The notes: generated by a model not told the origin, from the sequence alone. A stretch of DNA of 64,000 nt from Bacteroidota bacterium (GCA_016699635.1 CP064983.1:1984001-2048000), one strand, 5' to 3'. Positions 41,201-51,856 are shown, counted from the stretch's first letter. Numbers and translations are program-made.

Positions 41201-42063
41201 CTTCAGGAGTTGATGCAATAAAAATTTCTTCAGTATTAACAAAGTCGTTTATTGACAGTGCAACATCATTTGCCAGGGGTGATGATGCTGTTCCTGTTTT
41301 CGATAGTCAGGTGTCATTAAAATATCCGATGCAAATTCTGATAGCAGAAGATAATCCAATCAATCAAACGCTTGCAGTTACAGTGTTGGAAAAATTGGGT
41401 TACAAACCTGATGTTGTAGAGAATGGTAAATTAGTGATTGAAAAAGTTGCTACCAAGCAATATGATTTAATTTTTATGGATGTGCAGATGCCTGAAATGG
41501 ATGGTATGGAAGCAACGACAGCATTGCGTAAGTTAAATAACAACAGCATTATTATTGCCATGACAGCTTTTGCATTGGAAGATGATAAAAAGCAATGTCT
41601 TGATGCAGGCATGAATGATTACACGACTAAGCCAATCAGAATTGAAGTTGTACAATCATTATTGGAAAAGTGGGGTGACGTGATTTTAAAAAGTAAGGCT
41701 GCACGAAATGATGAGCCTTTAATTGACAAACAAACCATTGAAAGACTTAAGGCAATGGCCGTAGGAGATGATACTTCTTTTGTAAAAAATATATTTGAAC
41801 TTTTTCTTAAACAGATGGATAACTTACATGCTGATATGAGTAAATTTTTCAATGAGCATGATGCCGATGGTATGTATAAAGCTTCGCATAAATTAAAAGG
41901 AAGCGCTCTCAATATTGGTGCAAAAAGGTTATCTGAAGTTTGCCGAATTATTGAAGAAAAAGGAAAACTTGGCGACCTTACCGGAATGAACGAATTGATT
42001 CAGCAGTTGGCAGAGGTTATTTCATTAACAAAGAATGAAATCAGGAGTTTAAGTTTGGCTTGA
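38264..42063 (+). CDS. Membrane-bound hybrid histidine kinase (frameshift near 39971)
   Basis: About 1,266 residues once one A is added to the A5 run at 39969-39973, giving KRVTYNDEISHNG across the break. Domains in order: five or six membrane segments (about residues 25-170); two or three PAS-like sensor regions (about 185-640); a HisKA phospho-acceptor helix with SHEIRTPLNGIVGML; a HATPase domain with NLVGNAIKFTEKG (N box), DTGAGIS (G1) and FGGTGLGL (G2); a degenerate receiver domain (about 40900-41260) in which the acidic pair is replaced by serine and asparagine (STNSD), though Asp is kept in LILDAQM; a full receiver (IAEDNPINQ, MDVQMPEMDG, lysine in TTKPI); and a C-terminal Hpt domain (SHKLKGSALNIGA). 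The likely relay is His to Asp to His inside one protein. The signal is unknown. It diverges from anmK and precedes pruA. Confidence 0.9.
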
Positions 42064-42119
42064 TTTTTAAACTTTTTGTTGATGTAACCAAGGATACAAA
42101 AGCCCTTCTTTCATTTTCG

Positions 42120-42127
42120 TACCTTTG
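42120..42127 (+). promoter_or_regulatory. -7 box of pruA
   Basis: TACCTTTG matches TAnnTTTG, 23 bases before the ATG at 42151. It separates pruA from the kinase gene upstream. Confidence 0.5.
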
Positions 42128-42150
42128 CACATTATTAAATTAATTAAGGT

Positions 42151-43785
42151 ATGACAAACGCAGTTTATAATATTCCTCCAGTTATAATGAACCGGTGTTA
42201 AATTATGCACCTGGAAGTCCGGAGAAAATGGCATTAAAGGCAGCACTTGCAGAAGCCCGTTCCAAACAAATGGATATACCCATGTATATTGATGGGCAAG
42301 AGGTACGAACAGGAAATACTTCAGCGCTTCGCCCTCCGCACGATCATCAACATATTCTGGGCATGTTTCATAAAGGAGAAAAGAAGCATGTGCAGTTAGC
42401 GATTGATGCAGCACTTAGGGGCTAAAAAGCAATGGGCAGAAATGCCTTGGGAACAACGTGCAGCAATTTTTCTAAAAGCAGCTGACTTACTTGCAGGCCC
42501 TTATCGCTATAAGATGAATGCTGCTACCATGCTTGGACAATCAAAAAATGCTTATCAGGCAGAAATTGATTCAGCATGTGAGATGATTGACTTTTTGCGT
42601 TTCAACGTACAATATATGCGTGAAATTTATACACAACAACCACCTGTAGTAGGTAAGGGTGTATGGAACCGTACTGAACAGCGTCCACTCGAAGGATTTG
42701 TTTTTGCTTTAACGCCATTCAATTTCACAGCCATTTCAGGTAATTTGCCTACAGCACCGGCAATGATGGGTAACACTGTTGTTTGGAAACCTGCCAATAC
42801 ACAAATTTATGCAGCGAATGTGGTAATGCAATTGTTGATTGAAGCCGGTTTACCTGCAGGAGTAATCAATCTTGTTTATGTTTCAGGCCCCGATGCAGGT
42901 GATGTTATTTTTAAACATGCTGATTTTGGTGGAATTCATTTTACAGGATCAACAGAAGTTTTTAAGGGAATCTGGAAAACTATCGGAGAAAATATGCCTT
43001 TGTACAAGTCATATCCCCGAATTGTTGGCGAAACAGGAGGGAAAGATTTTATTATAGCGCACAAGAGTGCAGATATTGATGTATTAGTGACTGCATTGGC
43101 ACGTGGAGCTTTTGAATATCAAGGTCAGAAATGCAGTGCTGCATCACGTTGTTATATTCCGAAGTCAATTTTTGAAGAGGTCAAAAGCAAGCTGGTTAAA
43201 GAAGTAAAGTCAATGAAACTTGGACCGGTTGAAGATTTCCGCAACTTCGTAAATGCCGTTATAGACGAAAAATCATTCGATAAAATTTCTGCTTACATTG
43301 AAAATGCAAAGAAGAGTAAGAGTGCAGAGATTATTGCAGGTGGAAACTTTGATAAGAGCAAAGGATATTTTATCGAGCCAACCATTATCCTTACATCCGA
43401 TGCAAAATATACAACCATGTGTGAAGAAATTTTCGGCCCCGTGTTGACTATGTATGTTTATGAGGATGATAAGTTTGAAGAGACTTTGCATTTAGTTGAC
43501 AACACCAGCGAGTATGCTCTAACAGGAGCAATTATTTCTCAAGACCGATATGCAGTTGATGTTGCAACACGAGCATTGGTAAATTCTGCAGGTAACTTTT
43601 ATATTAATGATAAATGTACAGGTGCTGTTGTTGGCCAACAGCCATTTGGTGGTGCCAGAGGTTCAGGAACTAATGACAAGGCAGGTGCTATGGTAAATTT
43701 GTTGCGGTGGGTATCACCACGAACGATAAAAGAAACTTTTGTTCCGGCAAAAGATTACCGATATCCTTTTATGGAAGCGGAATAA
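42151..43785 (+). CDS. pruA: L-glutamate gamma-semialdehyde dehydrogenase (two frameshifts)
   Basis: PruA oxidises glutamate-5-semialdehyde, from proline, to glutamate with NAD. The start is ATG 42151 (MTNAVYNIPPV). One T is missing at about 42182, and one G is in excess in the G4 run at 42418-42421. The repaired reading is NEPVLNYAPGSPEK through AALRAKKQWAEMP. The protein of about 544 residues is of normal length for the stand-alone Bacteroidota form. The catalytic glutamate lies in GETGGKDFI and the catalytic cysteine in YQGQKCSAASR; the NAD-binding GSTEVFKG-like turn and FGPVLTMYVY are seen. Proline catabolism, cytoplasm. A terminator follows. Confidence 0.94.
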
Positions 43786-43810
43786 AAATTTATTTAGACA
43801 CGGAAGTAGT

Positions 43811-43857
43811 AGATTCGTCAAGGGAAATTCTTCCTCCTTTTGGCGAATCTTTTTTTA
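43811..43857 (+). terminator. Probable terminator after pruA
   Basis: The arms agattcgtc and ggcgaatct pair (one G-U) across a 21-base loop and are followed by seven T. It overlaps the stop region of the convergent NlpC/P60 gene. Confidence 0.55.
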
Positions 43858-44330
43858 TAGTCAGGTTCATTAAGGTCACTTACAATAACACCACTTGATG
43901 TGCTGGAGTGTACAAATTTGTCCTGACCCAAATACATACCTACATGTGAAATTCTTCGTCCACGGGTTTTAAAAAATACCAAATCACCCGGAGTTAAATT
44001 TTTAAGCGAAACATGTGGCAGATTGTTATACATGTCAACAGAGCTGCAACCGAATGAACTGCCATAAACAGCTTTGATGATAACGTTAACAAATCCGGAA
44101 CAGTCAATTCCATTTTCGTTTTTGCCGGCATATTTATATGGAGTATTCAGCCAAGTGTCTATAAGATCAAAAACCTTTGTGTTAAATACTTCCTTAACCT
44201 GATAGCCCAAAATCTGACTGTAGTAATTTCGCAGGTTGTCTTCAACAATATTTTCAGATTGCTGCGCTTTGGCACTTTGTCCAAAATACAACAATGTAAA
44301 AATCATTAAACCTATTGTGCGAAACTTCAT
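43818..44330 (-). CDS. NlpC/P60 family peptidoglycan endopeptidase
   Basis: From ATG 44330 the protein has 170 residues. It has a signal peptide (IGLMIFTLLYFGQSAKAQ), then the NlpC/P60 domain: YAGKNENGIDCSGFVNVII carries the catalytic Cys and ISHVGMYLGQDKFVHSS the His dyad. These enzymes cut the D-gamma-Glu to diaminopimelate link or similar bonds in cell-wall peptides. It is not obviously lipid-anchored, so it should act in the periplasm. I chose 44330 over 44360 because a TATCTTTG -7 box lies at 44335-44342, four bases upstream. It converges on pruA, with overlapping 3' control sequences. Confidence 0.9.
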   Translation of the reverse strand: MKFRTIGLMIFTLLYFGQSAKAQQSENIVEDNLRNYYSQILGYQVKEVFNTKVFDLIDTWLNTPYKYAGKNENGIDCSGFVNVIIKAVYGSSFGCSSVDMYNNLPHVSLKNLTPGDLVFFKTRGRRISHVGMYLGQDKFVHSSTSSGVIVSDLNEPDYKKRFAKRRKNFP

Positions 44331-44334
44331 TGGG

Positions 44335-44342
44335 CAAAGATA
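44335..44342 (-). promoter_or_regulatory. -7 box of the NlpC/P60 gene
   Basis: The minus strand reads TATCTTTG, an exact TAnnTTTG match, four bases before the ATG. It lies inside the longer frame from 44360, which argues against that start. Confidence 0.5.
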
Positions 44343-44389
44343 ACATTTTAATGAACGCATTCTTTTAGCAGGTATTGTCTAAGATGAAA

Positions 44390-44420
44390 AAGAGCCGTCA
44401 TCAATCTGATAACGGCTCTT
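44390..44420 (-). terminator. Rho-independent terminator after the giant surface protein gene
   Basis: On the minus strand aagagccgt and acggctctt form a stem with a loop of about 13 bases, followed by TTTTT. It lies 25 bases past the stop of the 44445-49673 gene. Confidence 0.8.
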
Positions 44421-44444
44421 AACACTTATGATAATAAAAACCAA

Positions 44445-47400
44445 TTATTCAAGAATAACTTTTTTCATCACAGTTTTTCCATCAAAAACTAATTGAATCA
44501 TATAAACACCTCTTGCATAATTGCTCACATCAACTTTACCGTTGTTTAGTCCTTCGTTAAATTGATAGCTTTCTTTATTTAATGTGCGTCCTGACAAATC
44601 TAACAGCGTTAATGTTGCTGTGTTCTTTTCAGATGCAGTCACATTAAATGTTACAAATGAAGTTGCAGGATTAGGGAAGAAAGTAACGCTTGCATCATCC
44701 GATTCAATACGAAGTGGTTGTTCTTCTAACTCTGACGGCATTTGTGTAGTTAATGGAGTAATATTTAAACCTTCATTACTATTACCTTCGCCCATTCTTG
44801 CTGCGGGAGTTGTAAACTGATTGTAAGCACTCCATGAAGAGTATGTGCTGCCACACAATCCACGTACGGACCAACGATAAGGAGTTGATGGTGATGCTCC
44901 AATGGTAATTGAGTTTACACCACTTGATAATGCATTAGAATAATAAACATATCCGGTATTCAGATTTTCAACTTTAATGTAATAGTTATTTGCAGAAGTC
45001 AGATTCCAGTTTATCTCTGCAGACGTTGGTCTGAGGTTTGTTACATGTAAATTTCCGGGTGTTGGGCAAGAAGAACCACAATTGTTAACTACAACAGCAG
45101 TAGCTGATGATGATTTAGTACAACCATTACTTCCTGTTACGGTAACAATATAATTGCCGGCAGTAGATGCAGAAATAGATTGTGATGTAGAGCCATTACT
45201 CCAAAGGTAATTAGCACCATTGCTTGAGGTTAACGTAACACTTGATCCCTGACAGATTGTGGTGCTGCCACTTGCGGTAATAGTTGCTGAAGGTGCAGGC
45301 ATTACATTGACATTTACAACTGATGATGTTCCTACATAACCTGTTGTAAATTGTGTTACCGTTACAGCATAACTTCCGGCTGTGGTAACTGTAATTTTAC
45401 GCGTTGTTGCCCCTGTACTCCATAAATAAGAGGAACCTTTAGTTGCTGTTAATTTTACGTTACCACCGGAACAAAAGCTCAATGAACCGCTGACAGTTAT
45501 TGTAGGTTGAAACGATGAATTTACTGTTACAGTCATGGGTGCTGATGTATTACTACAACCATTGCTGTTTGTTACTTTAACTGTATAATTTCCTGCTGTT
45601 GAAACAGTGATTGATTGTGTTGTTGCACCTGTACTCCATAGATAACTTCCACCACTACCGGCACTTGAGGCGGTAAGTTGAACACTTCCACCTTGCTGTA
45701 AGTTTGTTGAACCATTTGCTGTAATTGTTGCAGTTGGCAAGGCATAAACAGTTACTACTTTATTTGTTGTTGACTGACAACCATTGTTTGTAATCGTTAC
45801 TGTATATGTACCCGGAGATGACGTAGTAATTGCATTAGAAGTTGCACCTGTACTCCACATATATGAAGTTCCTGTGCTTGCTGTTAACGTTACACTACCT
45901 CCACTACAGAACGAAGTACTTCCTGATGCTGTAATAGTTGCCTGAGTAGGTGTTGTTACTATTACATTAACTGCTGCTGCTGTTGCGGAACCTCCTGCTG
46001 TTGTTGCTGTACATGTATAACTTCCTGCTGTGGTAACAGTAATAGATTGTGTTGTTGCACCATTACTCCACAGATATGAATTTGCTGCACTGCAAGTTAA
46101 TACTACGCTTCCACCCTGACAGAAAGTTGTTGGTCCGTTAGCTGTAATTTTTGGTGTTGGTGCTGTAGAAGTTACAGTAACTGATAATGGTGATGATGTT
46201 GCAGAACAACCACTGTTGTTAGTAACAGTTACAACATAGTTTCCGGTTGTGCTAACTGTAACTGCTTGTGTTGTCATACCACCCGGTGACCATTTGTAAC
46301 TTCCACCGGTACCTGCTGAAGAAGAAGTTAATGTAACACTTCCACCGGCAGCAAAAGTAGTTGGACCACTTGGTGAAATTGTGGCAGTAGGAACTGGCTT
46401 AACTGTTACTGCTGTTGATGCAGACATTGCAGAACAACCATTAGAGTTTGTTACTATAACATTGTAGTTTCCGCCTCCAATAGCTGTAATTGACTGTGTA
46501 GTTGCACCACTGCTCCACAAATATGTTGAGCCGCTGCTTGCAGTGAGAGTAACACTTCCGCCAACACAAAAAGAAGTTGAGCCATTTGCAGTGATTGTTG
46601 CATTTGGTTGTGCATAAACTGTCACTGTAACAGGTGCTGATGTTGCTGTTCCTGCAGCAGTTGTAACAGTAACAACATACGAACCTGCACTGGTTACATT
46701 AATATATGGATCTGTTGAACCATTGCTCCATAGATAAGAGAGACCATTACTGGCAATAAGATTTACATTTCCTCCTGCACAGAACGCAACAGGTCCGCTT
46801 GCACTGATTGTTGGCACTGCAACACCTGAACAGGGTGCAGGGCTTGTATAAATAGCATTGCTGCTGGTTGACAAATGAATCTGGTCAATCTCAAGATTAG
46901 TATTGGTTGGTGTAATTTTTAAAATGTGATCTGCTAATGATGTTACAGAGGTGAATGAAATTACTGCGCCTGAGTCTACATCATATTTATACCATTGCCA
47001 ATTAGCATCTGTAATACAACCAATTTGTTTGCTGTTGCTACCATCTAAGGAAATTGTCATTCCTGTAGTTTGTGAGTTTTTAGAACGTGCTCTAACCCAA
47101 ACATAATACGTATAGTCTGTTGTAGATCTTGGCTGGAAGTTGTAAGTTAAATCACTTACAGAATTAAAACCTACAGCAGTGGTGAAATCTGTAAAGTCGC
47201 CTGCTGCTGCTCCTGCAGGACGGGTTGTTTTCAGATATACATTACTGTTGCTGTTGTCATTTAACTCTGCTTCAAATTTAAAATCTTTTGACCAATAATA
47301 TGGATAAGTATTTTCATGCCATCCATCTAACTGATAGAATATTGGTGCAGAAGTGTTGGTGTTATCATAAATATATGTACTACCTTGTCTTCTGATTTTA

Positions 47401-49673
47401 AATTTAATTCTACTGCCATCTAAATTAATTTGTGCAACAGCTTCATCAGGTGCAGCACCTGCCATATTAGACATTGGTTGTGATGAACCTGTGATGGCAT
47501 ATTTATTTTGTGAATTGTGTTTACGTACAACAACTAATTTTCCGGGGTCGCCAGTGTTGAAAGAGTAAGCCATGTAAGTTGGACTTGTTGTACTGTTAGG
47601 CACATCGCCCGACATCAGATATCCGTTTCTGAATAAGTCCTCGTAACGGCTTGTGATTGCTTGTGCATAAGGAGGAATAACCAATTGCCAGATATAATTT
47701 TTTGGATTCTGATAAGGTTGAGACGTTACGAAATAACCTGTTGTGAAAAATTCTGCACCTGTCATTGAAACAGCTTTAAGAAAGCCTAACCATTGTGCAG
47801 GACGAACGTTTTGTGTTTCGTCATTGTCCCATCCCGGTGAAACAGCAGGTGAAAAATATTTGTCTCCCGCTAATAATTGCTCTCTTCTTGATTCAACAAC
47901 CCATTGTCATCCTTTCCATGCACCACTCCAATAGCGCCAGTTAGATGGCCAACGCATATAAATATCACCGGTTGCATAGTGTGAACCATTCATGGCTGTA
48001 TTCACTGTGCGTACTTCAGACCATTTCAGATTCCATGTCGGCTGACCGTCTAACTGATAATAAGCAAATTTTGTATTCGATAAACCGCTTAAGCCCATGA
48101 ACTGATCGCGATAAGCATTTATTTTTGTTGCTGCTCTGCGACCTTCATAAGTGAACCAATCAAGCCCTGATGAATTTTTATCTGAAACAACACTTGGATC
48201 AGATTGCATAACGTTGGTGTAATATAAAAAAGGAACGACTTCACCATTATCTAATATATAATCTATAGGTCTGCTCAATTTTGCAAGTAATTGTTGCATG
48301 TAAAATTTCTGAGTAAGTCCATCTTTTACCAATGAGTCCGGTGCACCTGCAGGACTCAGATATTTTGTAGAGCCTGTTCCTCCATTAGGATTCAGATATT
48401 GTCCGGAACTATTTTTTAAATAATACTTATCGGGTAAACATCCACAAGTTGCATAAGGACTATTGCTTTTATAACCTGCATCTGTCGGGCGCAATTGTGG
48501 CCAATATGATAATGCAGATACTTTATATTGTGGATAGCTGTTTGCTAGATTAATCCATGCATGTGAAAAAGTAGTTGAGTTTGAGTAATCACTATAGGCA
48601 CCGGTATTTTCGGCAGCCATAATGGTGTAGTTAAAGTTTTTTGCAAAATCTGTCTGCAGTGTAACACTGTTTGCTACAGCTTTTGAATAAACAGTTTCAT
48701 AAGTCTGATATCCTGAAAGATAATAGTAGCCTACAAACGGATTGTTTGGAAATAATGTATGTCCTGGCTTATATCTTGGTGTTGGAAAGTTTTTCAATTG
48801 CTCAATTGGAGTAAGAGATGGCGATGGATGTCCGGGTGCAAAATCATTGATGTTGATTCCTGCAGTTACCGGACTTGGCGAAGGTGCAACAACCGTTGGG
48901 TTTGCAAATGAATAGTGTTTGCCCGCCATAAAATTCAAATAGTGAGCATAAATAGAATTGCCACCAAGTGAGTTGTGGTAAACTGCAATCTCATCAATTG
49001 CACCCTGCAACTTATAGTAATCCGATTGTGAGTTCAACATGTAATCTCTGTTGCCACTCTGTGAGAAACTACCACCTGCTATGGTTTTTGAAAATCCTGC
49101 AGGTAATTGTCCGTCAACCCAAACCTCTTTAATACCGGCTTTAGCATTATACTTAAATACAATATGATGCCAGTTGTCATCAACATAATAACTGTATGAT
49201 GCACGGCCAATGCCGTTAAGATCAATTTCAAAATCATCATAAATTGGTGAGCCATTAGCAGCTTTTACTTCTGTCATGAAGTTAATTGCCGGATAGGTCA
49301 TGCGCAATTCAAGTGCGCCATCCATTCTCTTGGCAAATACTGTTGTGCCAAAGTTCATGCCCGGTTTAAAAATAAACTCAAATGTTATGGCAGAATCAAT
49401 GGCAAGTACACCACCTCTGATGATGGTACTGCTTGAGTCCAATTTCATATACTTGCCAACACCACCTGAAGTATTGGTAAGTATTTGATAACTTGACTGA
49501 TAATAGTTCGGATCAAGATTAAAATTGCCCATCGAATCTTTCATTGGCGAGGAGCCTTCGAAAGTATAATACGACTTTGGCTGATAATTTTGAGCAACCA
49601 AACAAGTTGGTACTGCTAACAAGAACACTGCAACAATGCTCCTTGTAATTGAGATTAAATTTGATTTAATCAT
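44445..49673 (-). CDS. Giant T9SS surface protein: LamG, barrel-like region, eight Ig repeats, Fn3 (in-frame TGA at 47907-47909)
   Basis: Two reading frames in the same phase are separated only by a TGA at 47907-47909. The residues around it (YWSGAWKG stop QWVVESRREQLLAGDKY) read as one continuous protein of about 1,742 residues, and TGG (Trp) by a single change would restore it. Order: signal peptide (AVFLLAVPTCLVAQ); LamG/concanavalin-like domain (to about 48900); an alpha/beta region of about 550 residues (48850-47200) that looks like a glycoside-hydrolase-type barrel but whose family I cannot name; eight Ig-like repeats of 70-78 residues (about 46830-45080; TLTASSGSTYLWSSGATTQS pattern); one fibronectin type III domain; and a T9SS type A sorting domain (FFPNPATSFVTFNV ... 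GVYMIQL). Expected at the cell surface, probably polysaccharide binding or degrading. A terminator follows. Confidence 0.82.
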
Positions 49674-49800
49674 GTGAAATGGTAATTAGAAATTAAACAT
49701 AATAAGCCCCCTGCGATTAACCGAAGTTTTTTCGCATTAATAAATTTTGTTGTTAAACGGAATAGAAGAATTGGTTAACGCGTCCAAAAATAAATCGAAT

Positions 49801-49946
49801 TTTCACCCAAAAAAGACCTTTTCGACTTCAGTACGTTAAAATGATGATAATCAGCGCATAGTGTTATTAACACCTGTTAATAACTCAACCTTCGCCATCA
49901 AAAAATGACTTTCACCCAAAAAAAGCGAACTTTCGCCCATTAAAAT
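49801..49946. repeat. Short dispersed repeats of TTTCACCCAAAAAA type
   Basis: In the gap between the giant gene and the barrel gene, TTTCACCCAAAAAA occurs at 49801-49814 and 49910-49924. Two looser relatives lie at about 49890 (ttcgccatcaaaaaa) and 49931 (tttcgcccattaaaa). They could be operators or remnants of a repeat; nothing else was found in this 266-base gap. Confidence 0.4.
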
Positions 49947-50677
49947 TTGGTAAAAATTCCGGCTGAAAATTGAAAAACATCAACAGGTTGTGAGTAAGCA
50001 CCGGTTGACCTTTTTTCTCCGTTTTCGGAATAAATTAAATACACATCATCGTAGTTAAATTCTGTACGGAAATAGTCGCCAGCAAACATAACTCCAACGT
50101 TTTTATGAAAAGAGTATTTTACTTCAAAGCCTAAGTTGAGTGCTATATCTATAACAGAAGAAGCATTTTCTGTAACCTGTAATGTTTTTACACCATCAAA
50201 AGATTGATATATACGCTTAGAATATTTGCCATTAGCAAAACCAAGCATCCCTCTTAATGTGGCATCTGTTTGTTCGTTAAAATTTAATGTCGTGCCAAGT
50301 CCTAAAAGCAAACTGTTGACTTTCCATGGATAAGTAGTTGTCTTGTATCGTGGTCCCGAAGGGTTTGTTTCAACAAGACTGTTCAGCAATGTTTTTGCAT
50401 CAGAAGGGTTGTAGAACCACACATAATCGGCAGCAATATATAGTTTGCTGTTTGGGTGGTAAGAAGTTCGCAGTCGCGAGGTAGCGCCAAGCATGGCATA
50501 GCCGGATTTAAAGTTCTCATCTAACTTGTCGGCAAAATCACTCAATGGAATGTTTATGCCTGCTGTTAGACCTATCTGCCAGCGTGATGTTTCTTCTTCA
50601 GTATCCTGTGCCGAGGCTGTTGACGATAAAAGAGGAATAAAAAAAGTAAGCCATAATAATTTTGCGATATGCTTCAT
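49940..50677 (-). CDS. Outer-membrane beta-barrel protein
   Basis: A 245-residue protein. It has a signal peptide (FIPLLSSTASAQ), a short acidic segment (DTEEETSRW), and then strands such as WQIGLTAGINIPLSDFAD, KLYIAADYVWFYNP, SLLLGLGTTLNF and VGVMFAGDYFRTEF. The last residues (FQFSAGIFTKF) end in Phe, as expected for insertion by BamA. It resembles the porin-like/OmpA-barrel superfamily, without an OmpA peptidoglycan domain. No ligand can be assigned. It is upstream of the giant surface protein gene in the same direction with a 266-base gap. Confidence 0.75.
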   Translation of the reverse strand: MKHIAKLLWLTFFIPLLSSTASAQDTEEETSRWQIGLTAGINIPLSDFADKLDENFKSGYAMLGATSRLRTSYHPNSKLYIAADYVWFYNPSDAKTLLNSLVETNPSGPRYKTTTYPWKVNSLLLGLGTTLNFNEQTDATLRGMLGFANGKYSKRIYQSFDGVKTLQVTENASSVIDIALNLGFEVKYSFHKNVGVMFAGDYFRTEFNYDDVYLIYSENGEKRSTGAYSQPVDVFQFSAGIFTKF

Positions 50678-50873
50678 GTAGCCCGAAAGTTTGCCCTAAA
50701 GTAGCAACTTTACAGGAATCACAAACCAAGCAAGGCAATTTTAGTTTTCAGCTTATGTATTTGCGAAACTACTATTCCCTTTTTGTCGAAGTGCCTGATG
50801 AGATATTTTAGTAGTATGATTGACAATGTTCTTTGTTTTTATAGTGAAACATTATGATCTGCCTTCTTTGATA

Positions 50874-51320
50874 TTACATAATAAGGTTTACGGTTCCCTT
50901 CTTAGTCAATATTCTGCCGTTTATAGCTTTTGCCTGTATTTTATATACATAGCTTCCCTGTTGGGCTATCTGGCCTTTATACATACCATCCCAGCGCTTG
51001 CTGATGTCATTAGATTCAAAAATCATGGCTCCCCAGCGGTCATAAACCTGCATGGTAAAGTCTTTAACACCTTCGCTATAAGCACCAAATGTTTCGTTTA
51101 TACCATCGCCATTAGGAGTAAAGGAGTTAGGCACATAAATAGCCATATTAGGTGTCACCGTAGTTTCGTTAGACATACTGGTGATTTCATTGGCTCCCTG
51201 CTTGTAGGCAATGACCCTGTACTTGCGCTCTGCAATGTTGCTTTGTGCATTTACAAAGGTGGATTTACACACACCCAACACACACATAGACATTAAGGCA
51301 ATTTCTGCAATTCTTTTCAT
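50874..51320 (-). CDS. Minimal secreted protein made mainly of a gliding-motility-type (T9SS type B) sorting domain
   Basis: From ATG 51320 the protein has 148 residues: a signal peptide (IALMSMCVLGVCKSTFVNAQ), about 40 residues resembling the end of an Ig-like domain (YRVIAYKQGANEITSMSNE), and then a complete gliding-motility-associated C-terminal domain. This shows the entry motif IYVPNSFTPNGDGINETF, QVYDRWGAMIFES, and GSYVYKIQAK. In most proteins this domain is attached to a large cargo; here almost nothing else is left. It may be a truncated gene or a real small surface protein. The ATG at 51320 gives a good signal peptide; a longer frame from 51419 does not. Confidence 0.75.
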   Translation of the reverse strand: MKRIAEIALMSMCVLGVCKSTFVNAQSNIAERKYRVIAYKQGANEITSMSNETTVTPNMAIYVPNSFTPNGDGINETFGAYSEGVKDFTMQVYDRWGAMIFESNDISKRWDGMYKGQIAQQGSYVYKIQAKAINGRILTKKGTVNLIM

Positions 51321-51420
51321 ATTATTTATTATTTGTACAGTGAATTGCAAATTGCTTTCCCGAATGTGGTTTAATTGTTTGAAAAGCGCAGCTAAATCAC
51401 ATATGTAAGATTTTATCATC

Positions 51421-51856
51421 CTGAGTTAAAGATTTAAGCACGTTTTTGTGAATTCTCCTCTGAGAAAAATATATCTGAATCGGAAAGACTTGTGCTTTTT
51501 ATGTGAAAGAAAAACGATTTCAGCAGCCATTATAAATACAATTAGACCATGTATAGCATATTAAAAACAAGTCCTTCCGATATTGAAGATTCTTATTCTG
51601 TTGATAAGCCTAAAAAACACATGAATCTGCCAACGTTTTGAGAAGTTTTTGAACAATATGCTTGTTTAATGATAAAAAGTATTACTTTTAGGAAAAATTT
51701 AGTCTGCTTTAGAATGAAAAATTATAGTTACAGTATTTATTTTTCATCATTATTCTTTTCAGGCAAGATATTTTTCTTTCTTGTGGCTTCTCATTCCAAA
51801 GAAGTGTGTTGTATAGATAAACCGCCATTATATCGTTCACTCTAAATCTTAATAAC
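51421..51856. other. Intergenic region of about 435 bases; no confident gene
   Basis: AT-rich sequence between the divergent sorting-domain gene and the coiled-coil gene. It contains a 30-codon frame at 51549-51641 (MYSILKTSPSDIEDSYSVDK ...) with no clear promoter or homology; I do not call it. No RNA gene or repeat was recognised. Promoters of both flanking genes should lie here. Confidence 0.4.

Noticed and set aside
47907..47909. UGA recoded as Trp or selenocysteine
   Set aside because: All other genes here end or continue normally with standard codons, no selenocysteine insertion element was seen, and the break is more simply an error or mutation.
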